DNA from: Prunus persica
Taxonomy: Eukaryota; Streptophyta; Magnoliopsida; Rosales; Rosaceae
Direction: 5' to 3'
Length of the DNA stretch: 64,000 bases
Assembly (NCBI RefSeq): GCF_000346465.2
Contig: NC_034009.1
Location: forward strand, 45,352,240 to 45,416,239
Positions 1 to 12,363 of this stretch are shown in pieces. The first letter of the stretch is position 1. Every line of letters starts with the position of its first letter. Under the pieces are notes generated by a model, which had not been told where the DNA came from, ran no database searches, and was given only the letters and a program-made list of their open reading frames with translations. Both the position numbers and the translations under genes were made by a program.

Positions 1-469
1 AGGCATGTCACGAGTTTAAGAGAGGAACTTGTTCGTCGAGACACATTACTATGTTCTTTACTATAACATAGTTTGGCACTCACACATAAAATCAAAACCT
101 TGAAAAATTCTATTGTCAAATTTTTATGACAAGGTCATAATAAACATCCAGATATTTAAGCACGTAATTTTTCCATTAGGGCCTAAATTGCACAAAAACA
201 TGCAGTCCTAGTTCTTGCAAATATACAGAAAGAAAACTTACAGCTACATCAGTCGTGGAAAATTAACTAAGACTTCATGTGTTATCAATTAATATAAAGA
301 ATGAAAAACTATTTTGCTTACTACAGCGTCAAAGAAGAGAAATTTAGGTCAAGAAACATATCGACCTGAAATGGGTTGGAGTTATTAACTCAGGCAGTAC
401 AATTGAGGAACTAGAACTGCATAATCTGTAACAACTAACAAGAAATAGAGATACAGAAGGGACATTTAC

Positions 470-2852
470 CTGATATCGGTTGAAGTGCTGCGAAGGATAC
501 ACGCTCAGCCAATGAAGGAAAGAAAGCTTCATTACAATGTAAGAGTAGTTCCTTTTCAGTCCACATTAGAGAATTGGCAATTCTAGTTTGCAACTGTGCC
601 TCCTTTGGGGCCTAATAAAACAGATAAAAGAGCAGAAAAGAGTCAACAATTGCATGGATATACAGTTCCAATCGAATAAACACTAATGTTGAGAAAACAC
701 ATCTCAATCGACCATATCTAATCTAATGGCTGTAAAATATATTTTTAGGTTGGAACCTTATTAGACAGGCTACATATATGAGAACATAAAAGTTTTATAA
801 AAAGGAGCAATTCAACAAGCCCTGATCATAGATAACAGGGTTTGCTCTCAGAGAGAGAGAGAGAGAGCAACACACCTTGAGTTTGATTTCCAAACTATTT
901 AAACTATAAAGAGCCTCTTTTACTTGCATAACTTTTGGGTGTAATTTGCTGACACTGTCAGGAACCCTGTCCTGTACAGGTATGACAACACCTTTCAAGT
1001 AAGGATCTGCCTGCATGTCAAATCAACATTTTAGGAGGCATAAGAGTTGAAGCTACTTCTAAAAACAGTTTGTTCATGCCCAAAAGTAGTCCTTTAAACT
1101 CAATTATCATTCCCAAGACAAAGGACTAACTTCATATATGCAACTTTGTTCAGTTTCAATGTCACATCAAAAGCTCCTAATATCCTCCTCCAAGAAGCAA
1201 ACTAAAGATCACACATAAAAGTGTAATGCACGTGAAGTTGAAGAACCTAATATGCATACATATATTGATCACAGAAGTAACTCGTGTTTTTGTAGAGTAC
1301 GGACTCATAGAGCCCTTGCTGTATGTTGAAATTTAGAAGCAATCACAGCAGAAGTTTGAATTATCTTGGACAGCAGCTGGGAATCACTTATCAAGCCTGC
1401 ATTCTGTCTATTTATACAGACCAAAATAACTTTTTAGCCTATTGTGCGAATGCGAATGTATGCATTCCTATATTAATGCGAATGTGAAGAATTATCTTCT
1501 AATTAGGTCCTTAAACGAAGACTTGAACTTGCAACCGTAAGATGAGATATGAATGGTTGACATGCATTGCGTCTTTGCGATGCATCTTATCCGTTCCTAT
1601 GTCCACTAACGAATGAGAAACAGGTCCTCATTTAAAGATCTTCTAAAAGAATAAATAACTATACATATCTATCTTTATCAGAATATGATATGTTGAAGAC
1701 CAAATCTCTTGTTACTGGCCTGCACAAATTTCACAATCTTTACACGACCAATTCCTCTAATTGAGACTAATGCTCCAACTTCTAAACGCTCAACCTGCAG
1801 AATACTGGAATGATTTTAGTACACAAGGTCCTCCAAATATTTGGAAATTCAGTCAAAGTTGGGAAGCTTACGTTTTCTATAAAAACCAAACAACCATTTC
1901 TGGCTGCAAAGGATGCTTCTTCTGTTGAATTTTCAACAATGATAGGATCCAACACAAAATGCACAAAAAGCTTGTTCTTCCTCATCAATGACTGCAACGA
2001 ATAGATATACATTTTTTTTTTAATTATTAAAAAAAAAAAAAAAAAACCCAATACTCTGATTTATTCCATCATCTGAGCAGAGAAAATGGTCCAAGACCAA
2101 CGATGGTAAAAAATCTTTATATAAAAAAAGAGTAAGGATAATGCAGTTAATATAACCTATACAGTACCTCCTCCAGTAGACCCAGATACCTTGCTTCATA
2201 TAAGTGCAATGTTTTACTCTCAGAGGGAACAAGAACCTGAAATTTCAAAAGAAAGAGGATGAAACTTGAAACACACATACCCTCAATTAGAATAAATTGT
2301 GTGAAAAATAAAAACAACATAAACATCTGTTTCCCGTATTATAAAATTGATCATTTAATCAACCCACCATAGAAAAATTATCATCTTATTTGTGGACAAA
2401 CAGCAAAAACAAAAGACATGGTCCCAATGCATCAATTTTTTGCTATCCTTGACATATGTTTGTTACTATGAAAATATATAATGTCGAAAACAAAAAATAA
2501 AAATCTTGGAACCCTTTTTAATTAAATTAATCTGGTTTTTTAAGCTCAAAAAACACAAACAACTGGTTTCGTAATGAGAGTGAGTCAGCTAGAAAACTAC
2601 AGAGAGCTCGAGACAAAACAGAGCTTAATTAATTAAGTTTAAAAATAATTAAGCAAAATCAACCTCGTTCAAGCTGAAGGGAAGGAGCGGGAGCTCCAAC
2701 TCCAAGGAGGTGGCCATTGCAACCATGCGGCATCGTTTCAGTCTTTTCCCGGTAAAACCGAAATCATGGGTCCGGGTCCTTGCTATAAGGCGGGAATTCT
2801 TCTCCGGGAAAAAGGGACTACTGGGCGTGAGATTGAAGGCCGTACAATTCAT
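470..2852 (-). CDS. LON-substrate-binding-domain protein, probably plastid-targeted (3' end outside window)
   Basis: Six coding exons can be placed on the minus strand with in-phase GT-AG junctions: 2664-2852, 2168-2236, 1872-1991, 1716-1794, 876-1006 and 470-611. The first ATG is at 2852. The first ~50 residues are rich in Ser, Thr, Arg and Lys and look like a plastid transit peptide (inference). Then comes a core with LPLLPFSLNE at the exon 1 end, HLYEARYLGLLEE in exon 2 and GALVSIRGIGRVKIV in exon 4, which is the pattern of plant proteins carrying only the N-terminal substrate-binding domain of Lon protease (PF02190), with no AAA+ or protease domain seen. The last exon reads WTEKELLLHCNEAFFPSLAE and ends in phase 1 at 470. 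No further exon is recognised in 1-469, so the C-terminus lies to the left. The acceptor of exon 5 is ambiguous by 4 nt (1006 or 1010). Exact function is unknown; a role in plastid protein quality control is only a family-based guess. Confidence 0.85.
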
Positions 2853-3013
2853 GGAAATTTTCTTCTTCTTCGGTTCCACTTCCAACCAACCACGGTCTGA
2901 CGGGTTATCTCAATTCTGACCGCACGATGGGCAGCAGAAAACCACCACTAAACGGGTGCCATGTGACGGTATATGAAGATATCAGTACCGCGAGGTGGGA
3001 AAATTAGAGAGAC

Positions 3014-3220
3014 TTTGGAAAAGCCCAAAGGAGAGAGAAAATTTTTAAAACAAGCAAAAATGGACAAAATTGCCCTTATTTATTTTTTGATTTCCTAAGA
3101 AATCCTTTACATTTGCATGTCTTTGGTTTGAAAGTTGAGAGGTTATTCTGTCTTTTTTCAAAAAGCTTTGGCTTTTTTCAAAAGTAAAAATTTTTTTATG
3201 GGTAAAACCTAAATTTACTG
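3014..3220 (-). repeat. ~205-bp dispersed element, copy A
   Basis: This stretch matches 29382-29592 in inverse orientation over its whole length, sharing landmarks such as a run reading (on the minus strand) AGTAAATTTAGGTTTTA, then ACCAAAGACATGCA, then TTTCTCTCTCCTTTGG. No long terminal repeats or coding capacity are visible. It is best described as a short non-autonomous element of unknown class; the second copy has an empty-site allele nearby. Confidence 0.75.
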
Positions 3221-3449
3221 GAAAATTAAAGGGCCAGCGTACACGATAAAATGACAAAGAAACAAACTTCTCGTGCCCAATTGACTTGAGATAACGGACG
3301 CCCTGTTTACAAAATCTGCATTGAAAATTCATAACTATGTACTAGCAATTTGGCACATGCCTTTTTTATTTTATTTTTAAAGAAAAAATAAAATGGATTT
3401 TTTATTTTATTTTAATGACCTTTCTTATTAAAAGAGGCGATAGCATATT

Positions 3450-3545
3450 AAACTCACACACACAACACAAAATGTTAGGATTCGAACCCAGGACCTTGCC
3501 TGATGAAGTAAATACTTCAAACTACTACACTATATGGGTAGTTGT
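3450..3545 (-). mobile_element. tRNA-derived SINE-like element
   Basis: On the minus strand there is a box-A-like TATAGTGTAGTAGTTTG followed about 35 nt later by a good box B (GGTTCGAATCC, plus positions 3478-3488). A GT-rich run follows, as in many plant SINE bodies. It does not fold as a full tRNA and there is no anticodon stem, so it is called a SINE relic and not a tRNA gene. Confidence 0.5.
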
Positions 3546-3930
3546 GTTCCATAAAAGTAGGACTTATTATTTGATTTTGTTTTTCATTTTAATTTTAATT
3601 TTTTTTAATATATAAAAATGTGAATTTACCATATTATCCTCATTTAATTAATAATTTCAATTCTTAATGTTTGAATTAACCAATGACATTTTCTAGTATT
3701 TTATATAATACGGAATTAAGAATTTTTTAATGGAAGGGTGATATGATAGCCGTTAACATGAATATTGACGACAAACTAAGAAAACATTAGGAGAACATAG
3801 TAAAATGTAGACAGTTAAAGTCATGAGTGTTTATTAAGGGTTACAAAATCGAGTGGATAATGGGTTACTAGGTTACATTTGGGTGGACTACTAAGCTTTT
3901 ATGGAGTGCATCATATTAGAATACATACAA

Positions 3931-3952
3931 TATATATATATATATATATATT
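3931..3952. repeat. (TA)n microsatellite
   Basis: About eleven TA dinucleotides in a row in intergenic DNA. Confidence 0.9.
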
Positions 3953-4513
3953 AAAGGCTACATGGGCTATTTCCGCTAGTGTGTATATATATTTATATAA
4001 AGAACTTCAATTGAGGAATTTTTCAAATAAGCTTATTTAAGGAACATTTTTGTAGAGCCCACCACATATTGTATTGCAATAATCTAAACTATCTAGTTTT
4101 CATATTTATAATTTGTCATATTTTATCTTTGCAAAGATAATGTATGAATGAAGACACGGTTTAGATCTTGGAAAAATAAAATTTGTATAGGACCCTTGAA
4201 GCACCATAAAATAGTACAAAGGATAGCAAAACCATTTGAAACCCAAATGTGAGAGGCATAGACAATAGTGTAATCTTTAAAAAAGATTCGGGACCTAAAC
4301 CAAACATAGGGGAAACAAAAGAAAAAAAGAAAAGAAAAAGAAAAGAGGAATCATGGACACCTCTTTAATCAACTCACCAAAACAGCATTGCCAACAACCA
4401 AAATAATCGAGTGATGTTATATTTGTTAGATATGTAATTTATAAATTGAAGTGAACCAAACTAAATCGCGACCACCTCTACCAGCGTAATTTGTGATGTA
4501 GTGGATCATTACT

Positions 4514-4940
4514 GTCATGGACGGTCCTACGCCTAGGGCAAGGTAGGTTGTTGCCTACCCCAAAATTTTAAAAAAGAAAAAATATCCATATGTAATAGCC
4601 CAACTCATGTGAAACATACCTATGCCCACTCAAAAAGCAACCCACATGTATGCATAACTCAAAATTTATCTTCTCTTTAATTATCTCCTCTTTAATTATC
4701 TTCTTCTATTGGATTTCTCTTAAAATACATATATGCATCTTCAAATTTTAGATGTAATCTATTCTAGGGTTTAATTAAGAATGAATTATAATTTGGGGAT
4801 TTTCAAAGTAAGGCTCATTACATCTCTTGATTATGTGTTTTTTTTTTTTTTTTTTGTTTATTAATGAAATTCACTTGTACCATCGAGTTTTTAATGTAAG
4901 TTTGGCCGAGCCGGGTTTCGAATCGTGGATCCGCCACTAC
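4514..4940. mobile_element. Possible non-autonomous hAT-like element
   Basis: The right end reads GGATCCGCCACT and the left end GTCATGGACGGTCC, both like the GGCGGATCC / GGACGGACCC termini of plant hAT-type elements. The right end also resembles the right end of the element at 42276-43182. No convincing target duplication was found and the inverted repeats match only loosely, so this is a weak call. Confidence 0.3.
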
Positions 4941-7900
4941 TATCACTGTTAGTACTAATCAGTTGGCAGCTCGTTGGTTATGTTTGTACGTACTAACCTT
5001 AGGGGGTATATTCATTTCATACTTTTGTGGAGAATCAAATACTTTCATAGAATTAAAAAGTTTGAGATTATTCAATTCAGATTTTAATAAACTCTTGTGG
5101 TGTTCAATTGTGACTTTTAAAAAGTATTTAAAAGTTTGGTTGTATCCAAAAAATTAATGACTTTTAAAGAGTTTGGTAAGTAAATGACTTTTGTATACTT
5201 TTAAGGTTAATTGTTAATACCAAAAGTCTTACTAATTTTCTGTCAATAGAAGTGTGATGTGTACATAAATTTTTCCTTTTCATATTTTTGATAAATTATT
5301 TTTGTATATGTATTAAACGGTGACTCGAAAAAAAAAAAAAAAAGTAACTCTTACCGGTAAAGATTCAAGTAGTATCCATTTCCCAATGAATTTTCAACTC
5401 TTTAACAAAACGTCGTCTCTCTCCTCAATTCAGTCTGCATCATCGTTGTTGCCAAAGGCCCAAAAGAAAAATAATAACATAATTCTGAGAAGCAATTGGT
5501 GACCAAAAGAAAGGAAGGAGATCTGAAATCATTCCCCCACAAAGAAAGACCAAGTACCTGAACTTTTTCCCTCCAAAGTGTTTCTCATCAAATCGATCAT
5601 GCGGGTCTTTCATATTATACTTTATCCCAAAATGAATTAGTACTTGAATTTCATGTTTTTGGAGGTAGATTCTTTTGTAGGAACATATTCTGTGTTATTC
5701 AATCATCATTAGCCATTCAAAACCGTAGTTGCAATTAGTGTATCTATGGTATTCCTCAGCCTACAAAACGCAAACTTTAGTAGCTATGCAATGAGTATTC
5801 CTCATAAACTCAAAACCCACTTACGATGAATATGAGTATGGGTATTATCATGACTTAGGGATTGAGCTCTGATATTCAGATTATCATTGGTATTCCTTCA
5901 CTTTTTTGGGCTCTGATATTCAAATTTTCCGGCAGTTTCTTTCAAATAAGGAGCAGAGTTTGGATTGACACTGAGTGAGTGATGAGGAAGAGAGAGAAGA
6001 GAATGGAGTCGGCGTGTGGGAGTAGGAAATCAAAGAGTTTTATAATCATGAAATAAATTATAAAACGTAGTTAAAACTCTATAGAACCCTATCATAAGAG
6101 TTTAGAAAAGTTTGTCACTTTTCTTTATAAACTCTATAAAAGAAGTAGCGGGCTTTAATACCCAAGAGAGCGAGAAAGAGGGAGAGAGATCGGAATGGAC
6201 GATCCTCCAGGCAGCGATATGTGCTCGGTCTGCCATGGCAACTTCGACACTCCTTGTCAAGCCAATTGTTCTCACTGGTTTTGCGGTACCCTTCTCTCTT
6301 TCCTTTTCAATCCCATTTCTCATTTTCAGTGCGTTTGGTTTGGCTATAATGTTACATCCAGTTCGTCTTTGTTTTCTTGCAACTGGTTGCTGCCATGCCA
6401 TCTCTATCTGCAGAAGTTTTTAAACTTTTCCTTTAATTTTCCCCAATGTTTGCTTTACTTACCGTAATCTTCTCCTATGAGTTCAAAATAGTGTTGGGTT
6501 TTCTATGGATCCCTAGTTTTGAATGTTAATATATCTTTCTCTTGCATTTCAATCAACCAATTTTGTGCCTGTAAAAGAACCCAACGATTTTTGTTTGCAT
6601 ATCTACGTGGGTCGCTAGAAATTTCTCCATTGAAGTGTGTTTCATTGCATTTTGAGCATTTTTATTTTGTTTGAACAGTTTGTATTTCGTTGGGATCCAA
6701 ATTTGTCTCGAGGTAGTTCATGCTTTCGATATGACTGATTTGAGCATGCTTGTGTTGATAGACTTGATTTTGTTAGAAAAGTTTAATAACGGCTGTAGAT
6801 GTCATTGTGCAGTTTTAGAGCGACTTATAAGGTGACTTGGGAGATTATCTCCACCAGGCAGAGGATGTTTTGCCTTGGAAACAAATCCAAATTAAGTTAG
6901 CTAGCTGTATGCTATAAGTTAGCGGCTTGATATCTAGAAAAGTCAAATTAGAGTGCCAGTATGAATCTATAATTATCCTTTGCGGAGTTTGGTAGAGACA
7001 AAAAACAAGTTAGACAAGAATAAAATCTGAAGAGTTGCAGCCTAAAGATGTGAAAAACCACATACATGAAAAAAGAAAACTATTCCCAGTGTTTATTTCA
7101 TGCCAAGGAGAATGGATATGATATTCTTAATCAGTGTTATTCAAAGTTTTGCTATAAATCCGTGGATACCGTAGTGCCCTGTATCTAACATCTACCTTAG
7201 CCAGTTTCCATAGGAGGGCAGGGGTGCCTTATCATTGCTCTTGTTCATTTGAATAATCTCCTTACAGAGAGGGAAAAAATTGACTACCTCAACGTACTTG
7301 ATCAGGGCTTCTGGATAAAGTACCTTATATGTAATGATTGAGCTTGTTTCATGAAGGGCTCCTGTAAATTCTACTCAATGGCTGTTTGGTGCTGAGGTTG
7401 CCTCGTTAAGGGCGTTGGTGATGTTTTTCGAATTGCATATTTTCACATATTGTGATCATGTTTTTCTTATAAAAAATACTATTAGGATCAAGTTTTGAAC
7501 TTGATAACACAGCACCTTAACAAATATATGAATTCGTATACATGGGATTTGATGAAACATCTTACTAGAGCTGCATATGAAACTCAGCATCAGAGCTTCA
7601 TCTGTTATATCATTAGGTTCTGTTATGTATGTTAGAGAGAGTTCTTGTAATTAAAATGTTTTTTAATAAATAAATGCAGCCAATCAAAAATAAAAAAATC
7701 AAATAAAGAATTCAGTCTTGAGGAGCTAAAGGCATAGTCTCTTTTGAGATTTCTAGGCCATATGCACCAACTACGAATATGAGGCAAAATGATTTTAAAA
7801 GCTGAAGATCTATGAGCATAGTGGATCAACAAATAGGTAGTAATAGAGGATAAAAGAGAGCTAAGTTTAAAAAGTGTTTGCATGTGTGACTTCCCTTAAT

Positions 7901-9300
7901 TAAAATTCAAAGCTGATTGGAGCTGGGCTCCACCTTAGGCTTTAAAGACATTTTGATGTTTGACGAGTTCACTGCTAATGCTAAATATATGAAAATGATC
8001 TATGCTTGGAATTATTTTTGTTTGTTATGGAGAATAGAGATTTTGGATTCGCAAAGTTGTGACAAAGTCTTCAACATGTTACTTGAGTTGTCTGTACTTT
8101 TTTGTAGGACTAGTGTTATACACCTAAACTGCTTGGGCGTGATGTCTTCTATGCATTGCATTCTGTGCAAGCTATTAACTATAACATTGTGATTGTTTGA
8201 TGATAAGATTATAGATTAGCACGACAGTTACTACTTTATATGAATCTGCAAGTATCATACATTACAAATGATCTACAAAGCTTGAACTCATAAATGAGTA
8301 CTTTCTTTAAAAAAACCAAAAAAGTTACTGACAATCATTGGCTGCGTGTGTGCAGAAATGGAGTGTGCTGTTTGGCATCATGGATCAGCACTTCAGCCTG
8401 TAAATGCCACTATGCCGTCGTTATATCACTTTGTTGGTTCCAAGTGAGGCTTCATTAAGGCAGGCTGACAGACCAGAGGTGGCTGAGATTCTAGGCAAAG
8501 TTGAAAGGTACAATCGTTATTTTGGAGATCATCCCAGAAGTCTTATTCAGGTAGGTGGATATATGTAATAGATATAAATAGTATATATTTTTTATATATA
8601 ACGTACGATGGTTGTTAAATATGATTAGTTGAAAAATATTCATAGTTTCTGTGCACTTTAAAATGTACGGAGAAAATAGTCTTTTTTTTCCAAAAGAATT
8701 AAAATTTTACTCCTGGAAAAGTAAAATATATAAAGTTTCTGTTCACTAAAACATGTTGGCATCCATGATTGCAACTCTTTCTTTTAAGTAACTGAATTTT
8801 GCCTCAGATGCTAGTCCCACGCTCTTACATCCTTAAAAAATTATCTTTAGTCCACATCTTAAAGTTATTCGTAATAAACTCCAATCTCTTCACGTGAGAA
8901 ATCTTATAACACTTTAGCAATCTTAAGTTTGTAACTGCACCTCTTGTTGACCCACGTGATTCCAAAAGCCATATTTAGTTATGATTCCTGGAGATGTGAA
9001 CTTTCCCGTTATGTTTCTCAGGATATATTAGATTGTATTTAATGTGTGCATAAGAAAAAGTAATCTGATACTTGATGTTCAACATTTCCCTTTAGTTTTG
9101 TCTGATCTAAATAATAAATATTCAAATGAGAACATTAGGTATGAAGATAGGTACAATATTTGATTGAAAATATTAGAGCATTAGATCCTGCTGCATTTCC
9201 CATCAATCATGCCTGCTTTCACATTTACGCTTCTTTCTGTATAACGTTGCCAAGTGTATTCAAGCATTGAACATCATAAATGTCAAATGATTTTGAATGA

Positions 9301-9302
<2 letters not shown>

Positions 9303-9341
<39 letters not shown>
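9303..9341. repeat. (CT)n microsatellite
   Basis: About nineteen CT units, about 50 bp before the acceptor of RING-gene exon 3 (9390). Confidence 0.9.
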
Positions 9342-9343
<2 letters not shown>

Positions 9344-10223
9344 GTGTATTCAATCATAACATCATATATGTCAATTATCTTTTCTACAGAGAGGGCAGGA
9401 CCTTCCTTTTTTCCTGCGGAGGCTGCTGCGAGAACTAATTGATCCTAATAGATCTCTTCCTGCTCGTAGGATGGCTCAGATCTGTTTTGCAGTTAAGTAG
9501 TTGACACAAGTATGCAATCAATTATCTTATATCCTGCTGTCAGTTTGTTGGCAATACAACCACATGGGTGCTTACCTACATGTATCGTTTTGTTTTGTTT
9601 ATCTGGAGTAGGTAGTCTGTTAATTTGTGACACAAGGATTCTTTTCAACAATCTTATAAATGAGTTGCATATCTTTTGAATTTTGTCATCCACAAACCAT
9701 ACAACATACATGCAGACCCGATCCATTTGAGCTGATGTAGGAGTTCATTGAATTTTGTATGAACATTGCAAGTATTCTATATCAGTGTACGACCTTCAAC
9801 AAGATAACGTAGGGCTCTTGAAAACATGATGAAATAGCATCGTACCAATTTATAATATTTGTTTGATATTGAATTTGCCTTTTCATAGCTGTTTTGTTAC
9901 TTGCATCAAGTAAACTGTCATTTATTAATGACAAGTGCCCAGGCAACTGAGAAATATAGAAGAGGAAGTAGAATTGCTATAGTTAGGAGTTATGCATGCC
10001 ATTTGAAAGTAAGAAACAAAAGGGAAAGGGAAAAAAACAACCAAACGTCATTTGCTGTCCTTTTGTTTTCATTGAATAATTATTTGGAGCTCATAGCTCA
10101 GATCTATCCCAAGGTTTTAAATGAAAAAGGACTTACATGCCAAAAATGTGTTTGCAATGCTATACTGCCATACTTTTGTTCATCCCTATTTTTTCAAATG
10201 TAATTCTAGCATATGCTTCTATA

Positions 10224-10631
10224 GCAGCATTTGCAAATTTTTTTTCTTCTAGTTTTTTTACTTCATACCATGCGGCTGTAAATGCAGTGATGTAGTTGGA
10301 CCTGGCAAAACATTTTAGATGAGAAATCATCTGTATTGCGTCATTTTTCAATAGGTCTCTTTTCTACTGATAGTTATGCATTATCAGGTGTTATCTTTTC
10401 CCCTTCAAATGAATGTGTAAGGTTGTGGCAGCATTTGCAAATTTTTTTTCTTCTACTTTTTTTACTTCATACCATGCAGCTGTAAATGCAGTGATGTAGT
10501 TGGACCTGGCAAAATTTTTTGGATGAGAAATCATCTGGATTGCATCATTTTTTAATAGATCTCTTTTCTACTGATAGTTATGCATTATCAGGTGTTATCT
10601 TTTCCCCTTCAAATGAATGCAAAAGGTTGTG
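10224..10631. repeat. Tandem duplication, two 204-bp units
   Basis: 10224-10427 and 10428-10631 are close copies; both begin GCAGCATTTGCAAATTTT and end GGTTGTGG, with scattered substitutions. They lie in the third intron of the RING/DUF1232 gene, just upstream of exon 4. Confidence 0.9.
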
Positions 10632-10987
10632 GTGGTCAATTCTGAAGCATATGATATACTTTATGTTCATTATGAAGTTCTCACCTTCTGGCAATTTGTG
10701 TTTTTTTGAATTTACAGATGATATTGTTAGCAATCTACCTAGTGAGTCCTGTTGACCTTATTCCGGAAGGTGGCTTTTATGCTTTAACTTTCATTTGGTT
10801 GAATTTTTCTTGTTGAGTTGTTCCTAGTAAGTAGCACACTATTAATACATCATCCTGGCTTTGTGTTCCTGCAGCAATGTTTGGTTTACTTGGTTACGTT
10901 GATGATTTCATCGTGGCACTGGTCATCTTGTTTAATCTTGCTGCCATTTCTCGGTCGATACTCTATCACCGTCATGGAGGTTCCTAA

Positions 10988-12358
10988 ACTGTGCAGTCAT
11001 GGCTTACGGCAATTTTACATTTAAACGATGGAAAGGAGGAACTAGTTTTGAGTTTGTAATTGCAAGCTGGGAATTTTTCTTTGTTGTACTGGGGTAGAAT
11101 AATTGGACTTGATTCACCTCATTGGAATATAGGATTTTAGAAGTGAGCCATCTTTATGTTGCAATGTAGTTTCAGTTGAATTTGTATACATTTTCATGCT
11201 CAATTACGGTGACTTACAAATGAAATTAGAAAATGTAGAACCTTGTGTTGTCCATATGCACTGGCATTGTAGGGGCCACTTTGTGTCAATAGACCAAATA
11301 GTTATTAGCAGAGCTTTTTTCCCTATTCTGGATGACTTCGCTGTGTTTTTATTTTGGGGTTAAATTCCTAAATGTCTCTTTATCAATTGATCAATTTGGT
11401 CTCTTATCAATTCACCAATTTGGTCTCTTATCAGTTCAGCCAATTTTGTCTTTATGTTTAATCCAATAGCCAATTCTGTCTACTGTATTTTTTGTTCTGT
11501 AAGAAACTTGCACTCTTCATTGGACATAGGAACATACAACGAGAAAGTAAATACAATGCAATAAAGCAAAAGGGAGAAAACATGTGCCAATCCTCTTCCG
11601 ACTGCGAGTTGGCATCCCTCCAAGGCCGCCATTGCCTCCACCTCAATTGCAGAACCCGCAGCCATAGAAGACGATCTTGTCCCGAGAAACATCCCTCATG
11701 CGTATCTGACGATAACCCCAGCACCTGCCGTACAATTGTGTTGGTTCCACGCAGCATCAATATTTCTTGAGGTTTGGGGCACAAGGGGGCATCCAGTGGT
11801 CGAGAACCTACTGGTTTCTGTCAGCCTGACTCAGAGTTCACTCACCATTTCTAAGCATTGTCAGATCACCAATCATTTGTTGAGATTAATTTTGAAAATT
11901 TCATTACTAGTTTTATATTCTAGAAAAGTCTGCTACGTTGGTTTGGCATTTAATTCTTGTTCTAGGGAGTTATATGTCCTGTTTAAATATGAGCTTTTGC
12001 TCAACATGATTAGCCCTTGACAGTTCCTCTTGCAATAACGCTAGTTGTTGGAGTTTTTGGACTCATTGTATACAATGGTATCTTTAATTGAAATTGATGT
12101 GATTTCGAAAATCATTAGATTGATAAACTTTTACTTTGAACTAAGACCCTTCTGCTCGGGAAGGACAGTTAACAGAGAGAGGTTAGGAAGAAAAACATAA
12201 GCTTTCTAGTTTGAGAGTTTGCAAAGAAAGGTGCCCTAGCAATTTTGAAATTTTGTGGCCTACTTCCATTAGTTTATACTTTATACTCGTTAATTTGCTA
12301 GTTTCAACATAACCAAAGTAGATATTGAAAAAAGAGAAATTTCACAGTAAATCAATAT
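10988..12358. other. Intergenic region, 3' flank of the RING gene
   Basis: Holds the presumed 3' UTR and downstream sequence. No conserved coding sequence was recognised. A frame across 11590-11770 is open on both strands, but its translation matches nothing I know. Confidence 0.6.
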
Positions 12359-12363
12359 GAGAG

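Larger units (their letters stand above)
2853..6194. other. Intergenic region between divergent genes
   Basis: No coding sequence is supported here. It holds the promoters of the leftward LON-domain gene and the rightward RING gene. It also holds an inverted copy of a ~205-bp dispersed element (3014-3220), a tRNA-derived SINE-like piece (about 3450-3545), a TA microsatellite (3931-3952), a possible terminal-inverted-repeat element (about 4514-4940) and poly-A/T runs. Reading frames here are short and have no recognisable domain. Confidence 0.7.
6195..10987 (+). pseudogene. RING finger plus DUF1232 protein (RNF170-like E3 ligase), frameshifted in the RING exon
   Basis: Five exons are recognisable: 6195-6285, 8356-8550, 9390-9491, 10718-10769 and 10875-10987, all with GT-AG borders. 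Exon 1 starts at ATG 6195 and carries the first half of a C3HC4 RING (Cys10, Cys13, Cys25, His27, Cys30). Exon 2 should complete the RING and does encode a VWHHGSALQP-like stretch, but two single-base gaps in the Cys-rich segment (near 8400-8415) throw it out of frame and lead to a stop near 8446; it is 195 nt where 197 would keep phase. Exons 3 to 5 are again in frame with each other: FLRRLLRELIDPNRSLPARR, then a hydrophobic segment with SPVDLIPEG (DUF1232), then a second hydrophobic segment ending SILYHRHGGS and a stop at 10985. Members of this family are membrane-bound E3 ubiquitin ligases of the ER. Either a recent pseudogene or two homopolymer errors in the assembly. Confidence 0.75.

Noticed and set aside
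1..469. Possible last exon of the LON-domain gene
   Set aside because: No stretch with an acceptor in the right phase gives the expected C-terminal sequence; it reads as intron.
3478..3530. tRNA gene
   Set aside because: Box A and box B are present but the stems of a tRNA cloverleaf are not; called SINE-like. The same holds for 32582-32635.
11458..11784. Overlapping open frames on both strands
   Set aside because: Moderately long but no domain, no splice context and no match to a family I know.
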